Origin: Methylibium sp965279545
GTDB taxonomy: Bacteria > Pseudomonadota > Gammaproteobacteria > Burkholderiales > Burkholderiaceae_C
DNA: 64,000 bases
Direction: 5' to 3'
Assembly: GCF_965279545.1 (NCBI RefSeq)
Contig: NZ_OZ257250.1
Location: forward strand, 3,968,001 to 4,032,000
Part shown: one piece after another, positions 52,549 to 60,318 of the stretch
Layout: every line of letters starts with the position of its first letter
How positions within the stretch are numbered: position 1 is the stretch's first letter
Translations under genes and position numbers: made by a program
Notes under the pieces: generated by a model
Database searches by the model: none
Seen by the model: the letters and a program-made list of their open reading frames with translations, nothing else
Told to the model about the DNA's origin: nothing

Positions 52549-52626
52549 CCACCCCCGTTGCGGCTGCGCCGCTCCCCCTCGAAGGGGGCGACGCTGGCGG
52601 GCCGGCGGAGCCGGACCCGCGGCGTC
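52547..52626. repeat. Dispersed 80-bp repeat, second copy
   Basis: Near-identical to 48195-48273; the palindrome here is CTCCCCCTCGAAGGGGGC, one base longer. It begins within the stop codon of the first Nit1C gene and fills most of the gap to nit1, inside the operon. Confidence 0.75.
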
Positions 52627-52690
52627 CACTCGGTGGATCGTGGTTCGGCCTGCGCCCAGCTTCTCTTCGAGCCGTCATGGAGATCCTGAG

Positions 52691-53767
52691 ATGAGTTCCC
52701 CTCGCACCGTCCGCGCCGCAGCGGTCCAGATCGCGCCCGACCTCGAGCGGCCCGCGGGCACGCTCGAGCGCGTGCTCGCGGCCGTCGACGAGGCGGCCGC
52801 GCAGGGCGCGCGGCTGGTGGTGTTCCCCGAGACCTTCGTCCCTTACTACCCCTACTTCTCGTTCGTGTTGCCGCCGGTGCTGCAGGGCGCGCCGCACCTG
52901 CGGCTGATGGAGCACGCGGTGGTGGTGCCCGGCCCGGTCACGCAGGCGGTCGCCGAGCGGGCCCGCGCACGCGGCATCGTCGTCGTGCTCGGCGTCAACG
53001 AGCGCGACTTTGGGAGCCTCTACAACACCCAGCTGGTCTTCGATGCCGACGGCGCGCTGATCCTGAAGCGCCGCAAGATCACCCCGACCTACCACGAGCG
53101 CATGGTCTGGGGCCAGGGCGACGGCGCCGGCCTGAAGGTGGTCGACAGCGCGGTCGGCCGCCTCGGTGCGCTGGCCTGCTGGGAGCACTACAACCCGCTG
53201 GCGCGCTACGCGCTGATGACACAGCACGAGGAGATCCACTGCGCGCAGTTCCCCGGCTCGATGGTGGGGCAGATCTTCGCCGATCAGATGGCGGTGACGA
53301 TCCGCCACCACGCGCTGGAGTCGGGCTGCTTCGTCGTCAACGCCACCGGCTGGCTGACCGACGCGCAGATCGCGGCCATCACGCCCGACCCGGGCCTGCA
53401 GAAGGCACTGCGCGGCGGCTGCCACACCGCGATCGTCTCGCCCGAGGGCAAGGACCTGTGCACCCCGCTGACCGAGGGCGAGGGCATCGTCTATGCCGAC
53501 CTCGACATGGCGCTGATCGCCAAGCGCAAACGCATGATGGATTCGGTGGGCCACTACGCGCGCCCCGAGCTGCTGAGCCTGCTGATCAACGACCGTCCGG
53601 CCACGACCTCGATGCCGATGCCGGCCACCCCCGCTATTCCCGCCGTTACCGCGGCCCTCCGGAGTTCCGCCCATGAGCACCACGACCCTCGGCCCCGCAC
53701 CGACCTTGTCGCCGGAGAGCCGCCAGTTGATGACCGAGCTGCAGTCCTTCGGGTTGCGGCTGGCTGA
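52691..53767 (+). CDS. nit1: Nit1-type nitrilase of the Nit1C cluster
   Basis: 358 residues. The nitrilase triad is complete: Glu in VVFPETFVPYYPY, Lys in LILKRRKITPTYHER and Cys in GALACWEHYNPLARY. Nit1 nitrilases hydrolyse organic nitriles to carboxylic acids and ammonia; the cluster is linked in the literature to cyanide assimilation, probably through nitriles formed from cyanide. The ATG at 52691 is preceded by a weak site (GAGATCCTGAG). The last 31 codons overlap the next gene in another frame by 95 bp; conserved homology ends near LLSLLINDRPATTS, so this tail (ending AAVLRVAAG) looks acquired by loss of an earlier stop. Confidence 0.94.
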   Translation: MSSPRTVRAAAVQIAPDLERPAGTLERVLAAVDEAAAQGARLVVFPETFVPYYPYFSFVLPPVLQGAPHLRLMEHAVVVPGPVTQAVAERARARGIVVVLGVNERDFGSLYNTQLVFDADGALILKRRKITPTYHERMVWGQGDGAGLKVVDSAVGRLGALACWEHYNPLARYALMTQHEEIHCAQFPGSMVGQIFADQMAVTIRHHALESGCFVVNATGWLTDAQIAAITPDPGLQKALRGGCHTAIVSPEGKDLCTPLTEGEGIVYADLDMALIAKRKRMMDSVGHYARPELLSLLINDRPATTSMPMPATPAIPAVTAALRSSAHEHHDPRPRTDLVAGEPPVDDRAAVLRVAAG

Positions 53768-54809
53768 TCCGGGCTCGCCGAATGCCGGCGTGGCCAGCCG
53801 TCGCGGCGGCGCGGGGCCGTCGGACCACAAGGCGGTCATGGTCGATGGCCACACGATCATGGTGCCGGTGCACACCCAGGGCGCCTGGGCTTCCCCGTTC
53901 GTCGCCGAGGCGCCCGACGCCAGCGGCACGAGCCGGCTGACGCGCGGCAGCATCCCGATCGCGCGCATCGCCTTCCCGAAGGCGCCGCGCTTCTATGCGC
54001 TGCAGACCTTCGACGGCGTGCCCTATTCGCACATCGCCACGTTGCACGGCTCGGACGTGCTGGCGACCACGGTGCTGCAGACCTGCATCCGCTACGAGAG
54101 CCGCCGCAAGACCTGCAAGTTCTGCGCGATCGGCCAGAGCCTCGCGGCCGGCCGCACGGTGGCGCACAAGACGCCCGAGCAGCTCGCCGAGGTGGCGCGC
54201 GCCGCGGTGCTGCTCGACGGCGTGAAGCACATGGTCATGACCACCGGCACCCCGCCCACGCCCGACCGCGGCGCGCAGGTGCTGTGCGACAGCGCTTTCG
54301 CGATCCGTGCGGCGGTCGACCTGCCGATCCAGGCGCAGTGCGAGCCGCCGGACACCGACCAGTGGTTCGTGCGCATGAAGGCCGCCGGCATCGACACGCT
54401 GGGCATGCACCTCGAGGTGGTGACGCCCGAGCTGCGCGAACGCATCATGCCGGGCAAGGCCACGGTGCCGGTCGAGCGCTACCTGGAGAGCTTCGAGGCG
54501 GCGGTCGGCGTGTTCGGCCGCGGCCAGGTGTCGACCTACATCCTGGCCGGCCTGGGCGACACGCGCGAGGCCATCCTCTCGATCGCCGAGAAGCTGGTGG
54601 CGCTGGGTGTCTACCCCTTCGTCGTGCCCTTCGTGCCGATCAGCGGCACGCCGCTCGAGGACCACCCGGCGCCGAGCCCCGAGTTCATGAAGTCGGTGCT
54701 GGAGCCGCTGGGCGCGATGGTGAGCGCCGGGCGCCTGCGCTCGGCCGACATCAAGGCGGGTTGCGGCAAGTGCGGGGCGTGTTCGTCGCTGTCCGTGTAC
54801 GAATCATGA
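53673..54809 (+). CDS. MSMEG_0568-family radical SAM protein
   Basis: 378 residues. The cysteine motif is TCIRYESRRKTCKFCAIG, i.e. C-x9-C-x2-C rather than the canonical C-x3-C-x2-C. The TIM-barrel pattern continues (GVKHMVMTTGTPPTPDRG; GLGDTREAILSIAEKLVALG), and a second cysteine group CGKCGAC at the C-terminus could bind another iron-sulfur cluster. It belongs to the radical SAM subfamily of Nit1C clusters, reaction unknown. The start lies 95 bp inside nit1. Confidence 0.9.
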   Translation: MSTTTLGPAPTLSPESRQLMTELQSFGLRLADPGSPNAGVASRRGGAGPSDHKAVMVDGHTIMVPVHTQGAWASPFVAEAPDASGTSRLTRGSIPIARIAFPKAPRFYALQTFDGVPYSHIATLHGSDVLATTVLQTCIRYESRRKTCKFCAIGQSLAAGRTVAHKTPEQLAEVARAAVLLDGVKHMVMTTGTPPTPDRGAQVLCDSAFAIRAAVDLPIQAQCEPPDTDQWFVRMKAAGIDTLGMHLEVVTPELRERIMPGKATVPVERYLESFEAAVGVFGRGQVSTYILAGLGDTREAILSIAEKLVALGVYPFVVPFVPISGTPLEDHPAPSPEFMKSVLEPLGAMVSAGRLRSADIKAGCGKCGACSSLSVYES

Positions 54810-54831
54810 GCGGTGTTGCGAGTCGCAGGGG

Positions 54832-54924
54832 CCCTCACCCCCACCCTCTCCCGCTTGCGGGCGAGGGGGCCGGCCGGCGCAGTTCACTCCCTCTCCCGCA
54901 AGCGGGAGAGGGTGGGGGTGAGGG
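54832..54924. repeat. Palindromic element at the radical SAM / GNAT junction
   Basis: Perfect 30-bp inverted arms: 54832-54861 (CCCTCACCCCCACCCTCTCC...) and 54895-54924, with 33 bp between. This type of CACCCTCTCCCGC palindrome is a common small dispersed repeat in Burkholderiales (family knowledge). It is in frame with an ATG at 54806 that overlaps the radical SAM stop, so it could be translated as an N-terminal extension of the GNAT protein. Confidence 0.85.
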
Positions 54925-54949
54925 TGTCGCCCCCACCACGACCGCGCTG

Positions 54950-55504
54950 ATGTGCGACCTGCCCACCGCCTTCACCCCCTGCGAGTTCCGCGTCAAGTGG
55001 GCCGACGGCGCCTGGGAGATCAACGAGGCGCGGCGCCTGCGCCGCCTGGTGTTCTGCATCGAGCAGGGCCTGTTCGGCGGCGGCGACGACATCGATGCGA
55101 TCGATGCGCATGCGCAGCCGCTGGTGGCGCTGTCCTGCGTCGGCGGCATGAGCGACCGGGTGGTCGGCACGGTGCGCATCCACCCCGGCCTGAACGACGG
55201 CGACGACGGCCTGTGGTGGGGCTCGCGCCTCGCGGTGCACCCGGCCTTCCGCAGCCACGGCCGGCTCGGCGCGACGCTGATCCGGCTGGCGGTGAGCAGC
55301 GCGCACGCGCGTGGCGCGCGGCTCTTCCTGGCGCACGTGCAGGCGCAGAACCGCCCGCTGTTCGAGCGGCTGCATTGGCAGTGGCTGAAGGACGAGACGC
55401 TGCATGGCCGCCCGCACTGCCTGATGCAGGCCGACCTGTCTCACTACCCGCCCTGCCACGATCCGCTGACCGGCTACGTGACGCAGAGCCGGGCCCGCGC
55501 CTGA
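54950..55504 (+). CDS. MSMEG_0567-type GNAT acetyltransferase of the Nit1C cluster
   Basis: 184 residues from the ATG at 54950. CEFRVKWADGAWEINEARRL and RLRRLVFCIEQGLFGG begin the domain; the acetyl-CoA-binding part is WWGSRLAVHPAFRSHGRLGA. The end has HLQ-type residues RLHWQWLKDETLHGRPHCL. In mycobacteria this domain is fused with the AIR-synthase-like domain that follows here as a separate gene. An alternative start at 54806 (ATGA overlap) would add a 48-residue tail encoded by the palindromic repeat. Neither start has a clear ribosome-binding site. Confidence 0.88.
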   Translation: MCDLPTAFTPCEFRVKWADGAWEINEARRLRRLVFCIEQGLFGGGDDIDAIDAHAQPLVALSCVGGMSDRVVGTVRIHPGLNDGDDGLWWGSRLAVHPAFRSHGRLGATLIRLAVSSAHARGARLFLAHVQAQNRPLFERLHWQWLKDETLHGRPHCLMQADLSHYPPCHDPLTGYVTQSRARA

Positions 55505-55517
55505 CGAGGACGCCGGC

Positions 55518-56552
55518 GTGGAAGAAGCATCGGAAGGGCTGGGCCAGGACGGGCTCGACGGGCTCGCCTCGGCGCTGCTGCGCGGGCGCGGCTTTGCGCA
55601 CAAGCGCGACATCAGCGACGTGGTGTCGGCGCTGGCGGCCGCGCTGCCCGGCGGCACCGCGGCGCTGGGCCAGGCGGTGGGCGTCGGCGACGACTGCGCG
55701 GCGATTCCCGACGGCGACGGCGGCTACCTGCTGTTCGCGATCGAGGGCTTCGTCGACGACTTCGTGCAGCGCATGCCCTGGTTCGCCGGCTATTGCGGCG
55801 TGATGGTGAACCTCAGCGACATCTGCGCGATGGGCGGCCGGCCGATCGCCGTGGTCGACGCGCTGTGGAGCCGCGGCATGGCGCCGGGCCGGCAGGTGCT
55901 CGAGGGCCTGGCGGCCGCCTCGCAGCGCTACGGCGTCCCGATCGTCGGCGGTCACAGCAACAACCAGGCGGCCGGCGGCCAGCTCGCCGTGGCGATCCTG
56001 GGCCGCGCGAAGACGCTGCTGACGAGCTTCAACGCCCGCGCCGGCGACACGCTGATGATGGCGATCGACCTGCGCGGCGCCTACCAGGAACCCAATCCCT
56101 ACTGGGACGCGTCGACCGGCGCGCCGGCCGAGCGCCTGCGCGCCGACATCGAGCTGTTGCCGGCGCTGGCCGAGAGCGGCCTGTGCGACGCGGCCAAGGA
56201 CATCAGCATGGCCGGCGCCGTGGGCACGGCGCTGATGCTGCTGGAGTGCTCGCGGGTCGGCGGCGTGATTGACGTGCAGGCGATCCCGCGCCCGCCCGGC
56301 GTGCCGTTGCTGCGCTGGCTGCAGTCCTTCCCGAGCTTCGGTTTCGTGTTCAGCGTGCGGCCGGCGCAGGCGTCCGCGGTGGCGCGGCATTTCGAGTCGC
56401 AGGGCATCGCCTGTGCCGCGGTCGGCGAGGTCACCGCGAACCCGCAGCTGCATCTGCGCGACGGCGAAGCGAGCGCGCTGTTGTGGGACCTGGCGGTGCA
56501 GCCCTTCATCGGCGCGCGGCCCGCCGCGCCGCGGGAGCCGGCCCATGTCTAG
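55518..56552 (+). CDS. AIR synthase (PurM/SelD)-like protein of the Nit1C cluster
   Basis: 344 residues, GTG start at 55518, 13 bp after the GNAT stop. PurM-like fold: AVGVGDDCAAIPDGDGGYLL, GVMVNLSDICAMGGRPIAVV and PIVGGHSNNQAAGGQLAVAI. The family binds ATP for an amide- or phosphate-activating reaction, as in purine synthesis and selenophosphate synthesis. In Nit1C clusters the equivalent is the C-terminal half of MSMEG_0567 or Sll0787. Its exact substrate is unknown. Confidence 0.9.
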   Translation: MEEASEGLGQDGLDGLASALLRGRGFAHKRDISDVVSALAAALPGGTAALGQAVGVGDDCAAIPDGDGGYLLFAIEGFVDDFVQRMPWFAGYCGVMVNLSDICAMGGRPIAVVDALWSRGMAPGRQVLEGLAAASQRYGVPIVGGHSNNQAAGGQLAVAILGRAKTLLTSFNARAGDTLMMAIDLRGAYQEPNPYWDASTGAPAERLRADIELLPALAESGLCDAAKDISMAGAVGTALMLLECSRVGGVIDVQAIPRPPGVPLLRWLQSFPSFGFVFSVRPAQASAVARHFESQGIACAAVGEVTANPQLHLRDGEASALLWDLAVQPFIGARPAAPREPAHV

Positions 56553-57810
56553 CCGCCGCCTGCGCATCGGCCTGCTGACCCATTCGGTGCACCCGCGCGG
56601 CGGGGTGGTCCACACGCTGGAGCTGGCCGATGCGCTGCACGAGGCCGGCCACGACGTGACGGTGATGGCGCCGGCGCTGCCCGGGCAGGCGCTGTTCCGC
56701 ACGCCGCGCTGCGCGGTCGAACTGGTGCCGGTGGCGCCGGCGCCGGCCGACCTGGCGAGCATGGCCGCGTCGCGCCGCGATGCCTACATCGACCATCTCG
56801 CGCCGCGGCTGAAGCCGCGCGGCTACGACGTGCTGCACGCGCAGGACGGCATCGGCGGCAATGCGCTGGCGACGCTGCAGGAGCGCGGGCTGATCGACGG
56901 CTTCGTGCGCACCGTGCACCACCTCGACCACTTCGACGACGCGCGCGTGATGGCCTGGCAGCAGCGCGCCTTCCTGCGCGCGCGCCAGGTGCTGTGCGTC
57001 AGCCAGACCTGGTGCGACATCCTGCAGCGCGAGCACGGCGTCGCGGCGGCGCTGGTGCACAACGGCGTCGACCTGCGGCGCTATGGCCGCCAGCCCGGCG
57101 CTGCCGATGCGCGCGTCCGGCGCCGCTACGGGCTGCGCGCCGGCGCCGCCCACGGCGCGCCGGTCTATCTGGCGGTGGGCGGCATCGAAGCGCGCAAGAA
57201 CACGGTGCGCGTGCTGCAGGCCTTCGCGGCTCTGCGTGCGCGGCAACCACAGGCGCAGCTGGTCATCGCCGGCGGTGCCAGCCTGCTCGACCATGGCCGC
57301 TGCGCGCGCGAGTTCACCGAGGCGCTGGCCGCCAGCGGCCTGCGCGTCGGGCCGGGGGCCGACGTGGTGATCACCGGCACCGTGGCCGACGACGAGATGC
57401 CGGCGCTGTTCCGCGCCGCCGACGTGCTGGTGATGGCCTCGCTGCGCGAAGGCTTCGGCCTGGTGGTGCTGGAGGCGCTGGCCTGCGGCACGCCGGTCGT
57501 GGTGTCGCGCCAGGCACCGTTCACCGAATACCTGCCGGCGGACGAACAGCACGGCGAGGCCTGCTGGGCCGACCCGCTGAACCCGCCGTCGATCGCCGAC
57601 GCGATGGCGCGCGCCTGCGAACCGGGGCGTGCCGAGGCGCTGGCCCGGGCCGTGCCCGAGGTCTGCCGGCGCTACAGCTGGACGGCCAGCGCCAGACGCC
57701 ACGTCGCGCTGTACCGCGCGATGCAGGCGCTGGTCGGCCACGGCTTACCGCTCGCCGCGGCGGTGCCCACCGAACCGGCCGCGATGGACGCCGCCCCTGT
57801 CGTTTCCTGA
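56545..57810 (+). CDS. MSMEG_0565-family glycosyltransferase
   Basis: 421 residues. GT4-like fold: IGLLTHSVHPRGGVVHTLEL at the N-terminus, and ADVLVMASLREGFGLVVLEA at the C-terminal donor site with E-x7-E pattern. HAQDGIGGNALATL and VNGVDLR-like HNGVDLRRYG are typical. It starts eight bases inside the AIR-synthase gene. Its presence in the cluster suggests a glycosylated product, but substrate is unknown. Confidence 0.92.
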   Translation: MSSRRLRIGLLTHSVHPRGGVVHTLELADALHEAGHDVTVMAPALPGQALFRTPRCAVELVPVAPAPADLASMAASRRDAYIDHLAPRLKPRGYDVLHAQDGIGGNALATLQERGLIDGFVRTVHHLDHFDDARVMAWQQRAFLRARQVLCVSQTWCDILQREHGVAAALVHNGVDLRRYGRQPGAADARVRRRYGLRAGAAHGAPVYLAVGGIEARKNTVRVLQAFAALRARQPQAQLVIAGGASLLDHGRCAREFTEALAASGLRVGPGADVVITGTVADDEMPALFRAADVLVMASLREGFGLVVLEALACGTPVVVSRQAPFTEYLPADEQHGEACWADPLNPPSIADAMARACEPGRAEALARAVPEVCRRYSWTASARRHVALYRAMQALVGHGLPLAAAVPTEPAAMDAAPVVS

Positions 57811-57836
57811 CCTCACGTTTCCTGGAGATTTGCCCC

Positions 57837-58121
57837 ATGCCCGCGATGCATTTCCACCTGCGCTGGCCCGACCGCAGCGAGACGCGCTGCTACTCGCCGT
57901 CGCTGGTGATCAAGGACTACCTCGTCCCCGGCAGCACCTACCCGCTGCCGGACTTCCTGGCCCGCAGCCGCGAGGCGCTGCACATCGCTTCCGAGCGTGT
58001 GCGCGCCAAGTTCGGCTACGCCTGCTCGATGGCGATGGACCAGCTGGCGCAGATCGAGGCCACCGCCGAGCGCTTCGACGCGCAGGCCGAGGTGGAAGTG
58101 CTGCGCTTCGACGAAGCCTGA
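57837..58121 (+). CDS. MSMEG_0570-family nitrogen starvation response protein
   Basis: 94 residues: MPAMHFHLRWPDRSETRCYS, then SLVIKDYLVPGSTYPLPDFL. This small family occurs only in Nit1C-type neighbourhoods as far as I know, and its role is unknown. GGAG lies nine bases before the ATG at 57837. It follows the glycosyltransferase by 26 bp. Confidence 0.92.
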   Translation: MPAMHFHLRWPDRSETRCYSPSLVIKDYLVPGSTYPLPDFLARSREALHIASERVRAKFGYACSMAMDQLAQIEATAERFDAQAEVEVLRFDEA

Positions 58122-58144
58122 TCCGAGCAAGAAGGACCTACGCC

Positions 58145-59431
58145 ATGAACCCCACCGCAGAACACCACAGCGTCGCCATCGTCGGCGGCGGCCAGGCCGG
58201 CCTGTCGCTGAGCTATTACCTGAAGCAGCGCGGCATCGACCACGTCGTGCTCGAGAAGCGCTCGCCGCTGCACGCCTGGCGCACGCAGCGCTGGGACAGC
58301 TTCTGCCTCGTCACGCCCAACTGGCAATGCAAGCTGCCGGGCTGGGAGTACGCCGGGCCCGACCCGCACGGTTTCATGAAGAAGGACGAGATCATCGAGT
58401 ACCTCGACGGCTTCGTGAAGCATGTGGACGCGCCGGTGCGCAGCGGCCTGACGGTGCAGCGCGCCGCGCCGCGCGCCGGCGGCGGTTTCGAGATCGCCAC
58501 CTCGCAGGGCCACTACAGCGCCGACCAGGTGGTGGTGGCCTCGGGCGGCTACCACCAGCCCATCATCCCGCGGCTGGCCGAGCGGCTGCCGCGCGAGCTG
58601 CTGCAGATCCACTCCGAGCAGTACCGCAATGCGCAGGCCCTGCCGCCCGGCAAGGTGCTGGTGGTGGGCAACGGCCAGTCGGGGGCGCAGATCGCCGAGG
58701 ACCTGCACCTCGCCGGCCGCGAGGTGGTGATGGCGACCGGCGACGCGCCGCGCTGCGCGCGCTTCTACCGCGGCAAGGACGTGGTGGACTGGCTGGCCGA
58801 CATGGGCTACTACGACATGCCGGTGCACGAGCACCCGCTGCGCGAGGGCGTGCGCGACAACACCAACCACTACGTCACCGGCCGCGACGGCGGGCGCGAC
58901 ATCGACCTGCGCAAGTTCGCCAGCGAGGGCATGGAGCTCTACGGGCTGCTGACCGGCCTGGAGGGCGACACGCTGCACTTCAACCCCGACCTGCGCGCCA
59001 ACCTCGACCACGCCGACCGCATCTACAACGGCATCAACGCCGCGATCGACAAGCACATCGAGAAGGCCGGCCTCGCCGCGCCGCCGCCGTCGGCCTACCG
59101 GCCGGTGTGGGAGCCGGCGGCCGAGCGCACGCGGCTGTCGCTGCGCGAGTCCGGCATCGGCGCGGTCATCTGGTGCATCGGCTTCTCGCCCGACTTCAGC
59201 TGGCTCGACGCGCCGGTGTTCAACGGTCGCGGGCAGCCCGGCCACGTGCGCGGCGTGACCGCGCTGCCGGGGCTCTACTTCATCGGCCTGCCCTGGCTGC
59301 ACACCTGGGGCTCGGGCCGCTTCTCGGGCGTGGCGCGCGACGCGCTCTACCTGGCCGAGCAGATCGAGGCGCGCTCGCCGGTCGCGGCGGCGATCGCTGC
59401 ACGCGAGATGGCCGAGCCCTTGCTGTCGTGA
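58145..59431 (+). CDS. MSMEG_0569-family flavin-dependent oxidoreductase
   Basis: 428 residues. FAD-binding motif VAIVGGGQAGLSLSYYLKQR (GxGxxG) and NADPH-binding GKVLVVGNGQSGAQIAEDL are both present, as in flavin-containing monooxygenases. WDSFCLVTPNWQCKLPGWEY and PLAWLHTWGSG-like LPWLHTWGSGRFSGVARDAL are characteristic. It probably oxygenates an intermediate of the Nit1C pathway; substrate unknown. The next gene overlaps its stop by GTGA. Confidence 0.93.
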   Translation: MNPTAEHHSVAIVGGGQAGLSLSYYLKQRGIDHVVLEKRSPLHAWRTQRWDSFCLVTPNWQCKLPGWEYAGPDPHGFMKKDEIIEYLDGFVKHVDAPVRSGLTVQRAAPRAGGGFEIATSQGHYSADQVVVASGGYHQPIIPRLAERLPRELLQIHSEQYRNAQALPPGKVLVVGNGQSGAQIAEDLHLAGREVVMATGDAPRCARFYRGKDVVDWLADMGYYDMPVHEHPLREGVRDNTNHYVTGRDGGRDIDLRKFASEGMELYGLLTGLEGDTLHFNPDLRANLDHADRIYNGINAAIDKHIEKAGLAAPPPSAYRPVWEPAAERTRLSLRESGIGAVIWCIGFSPDFSWLDAPVFNGRGQPGHVRGVTALPGLYFIGLPWLHTWGSGRFSGVARDALYLAEQIEARSPVAAAIAAREMAEPLLS

Positions 59432-60318
59432 CGACGACCGCGCCGCAGCGCGCGCTGCAGTCCGGGCGCTTCGTCGCTGGCATGCCGCAGCTGTGCCCGA
59501 CGGGCCTGTCGGAGAACTGGCTGCTGAAGGAATGCGGCCATCAGCACTGGCTCGCGCTGGCCCGGCGGCAGGGCCGCGAGCGGCCCGACTTCCGCGACGC
59601 TGCGGGCAACAAGGCCTACGCGGCGTTCACCACCGTGCGCATCCGCCATGCGCGGCTGGACCGGGTGGCAGAGAACGACAGCCTGCGCGTCGTCTCGCGC
59701 TGCCTGCCGGTCGGGCGCTCGCAGCATTTCGGCTTGCACGAACTGCGGGGGCGCGGCGGCAGGCATGCGCGGGTCGAGATGCTGTCGACCTTCGTGCGGC
59801 GCGAGCGCGCCGGCGACAACCGCAGCGTGGTCCGCGCCGCGCTGGCGCCGGGCGCCGAGGCCGAGACCGACGACGACCAGGCCGCGCTGGCCGCCTGCGC
59901 CCTGCAGCTGGCCGAGCGGGGCCGGGCCCTGCGCAGCGGGCAATGGCAACCGGGCTTCGGCCTGGAGGCGCAGCGCGGCGCGGCGCTGCGCGAGTTCCGG
60001 TTCACGCCCTGCCCGCACAACGACTTCAACGGCGCCGATCTGCTGTACTTCGCGAGCTTCCAGGCCATCGTCGACCGGGCCGAATGGGCGTGGTTCGGCA
60101 CGGCGGCGCTGCCGGTGCTGGCGGAGCGCGAACTGGCGTTCTACGGCAACGTCAATGTCGGCGAATCGCTGACGGTGCTGCTGCGCGGCGTGCAGGAGTC
60201 GCGCGACGAGCTGTCGCACTGGTGCGAAGTGCGCCGTGCCGGCGACGGCGCCCGCCTGGCCGACGTGCTGACGCGCAAGCGGCGTGCACCGGTCGCCGAC
60301 GGCGGCCTCAGCGCGTGA
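59428..60318 (+). CDS. Pnap_2097-family (LnmK-like double hotdog) protein
   Basis: 296 residues from the GTG at 59428, which overlaps the upstream stop by four bases. Features: AGMPQLCPTGLSENWLLKEC at the N-terminus, HFGLHELRGRGGRH, and FTPCPHNDFNGADLLYFASF in the second half. The LnmK relatives catalyse acyl transfer/decarboxylation in polyketide pathways; this branch (Pnap_2097) has no assigned reaction. Translational coupling makes it part of the Nit1C operon here. It overlaps the convergent mltA end by 11 bp. Confidence 0.8.
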   Translation: MTTTAPQRALQSGRFVAGMPQLCPTGLSENWLLKECGHQHWLALARRQGRERPDFRDAAGNKAYAAFTTVRIRHARLDRVAENDSLRVVSRCLPVGRSQHFGLHELRGRGGRHARVEMLSTFVRRERAGDNRSVVRAALAPGAEAETDDDQAALAACALQLAERGRALRSGQWQPGFGLEAQRGAALREFRFTPCPHNDFNGADLLYFASFQAIVDRAEWAWFGTAALPVLAERELAFYGNVNVGESLTVLLRGVQESRDELSHWCEVRRAGDGARLADVLTRKRRAPVADGGLSA

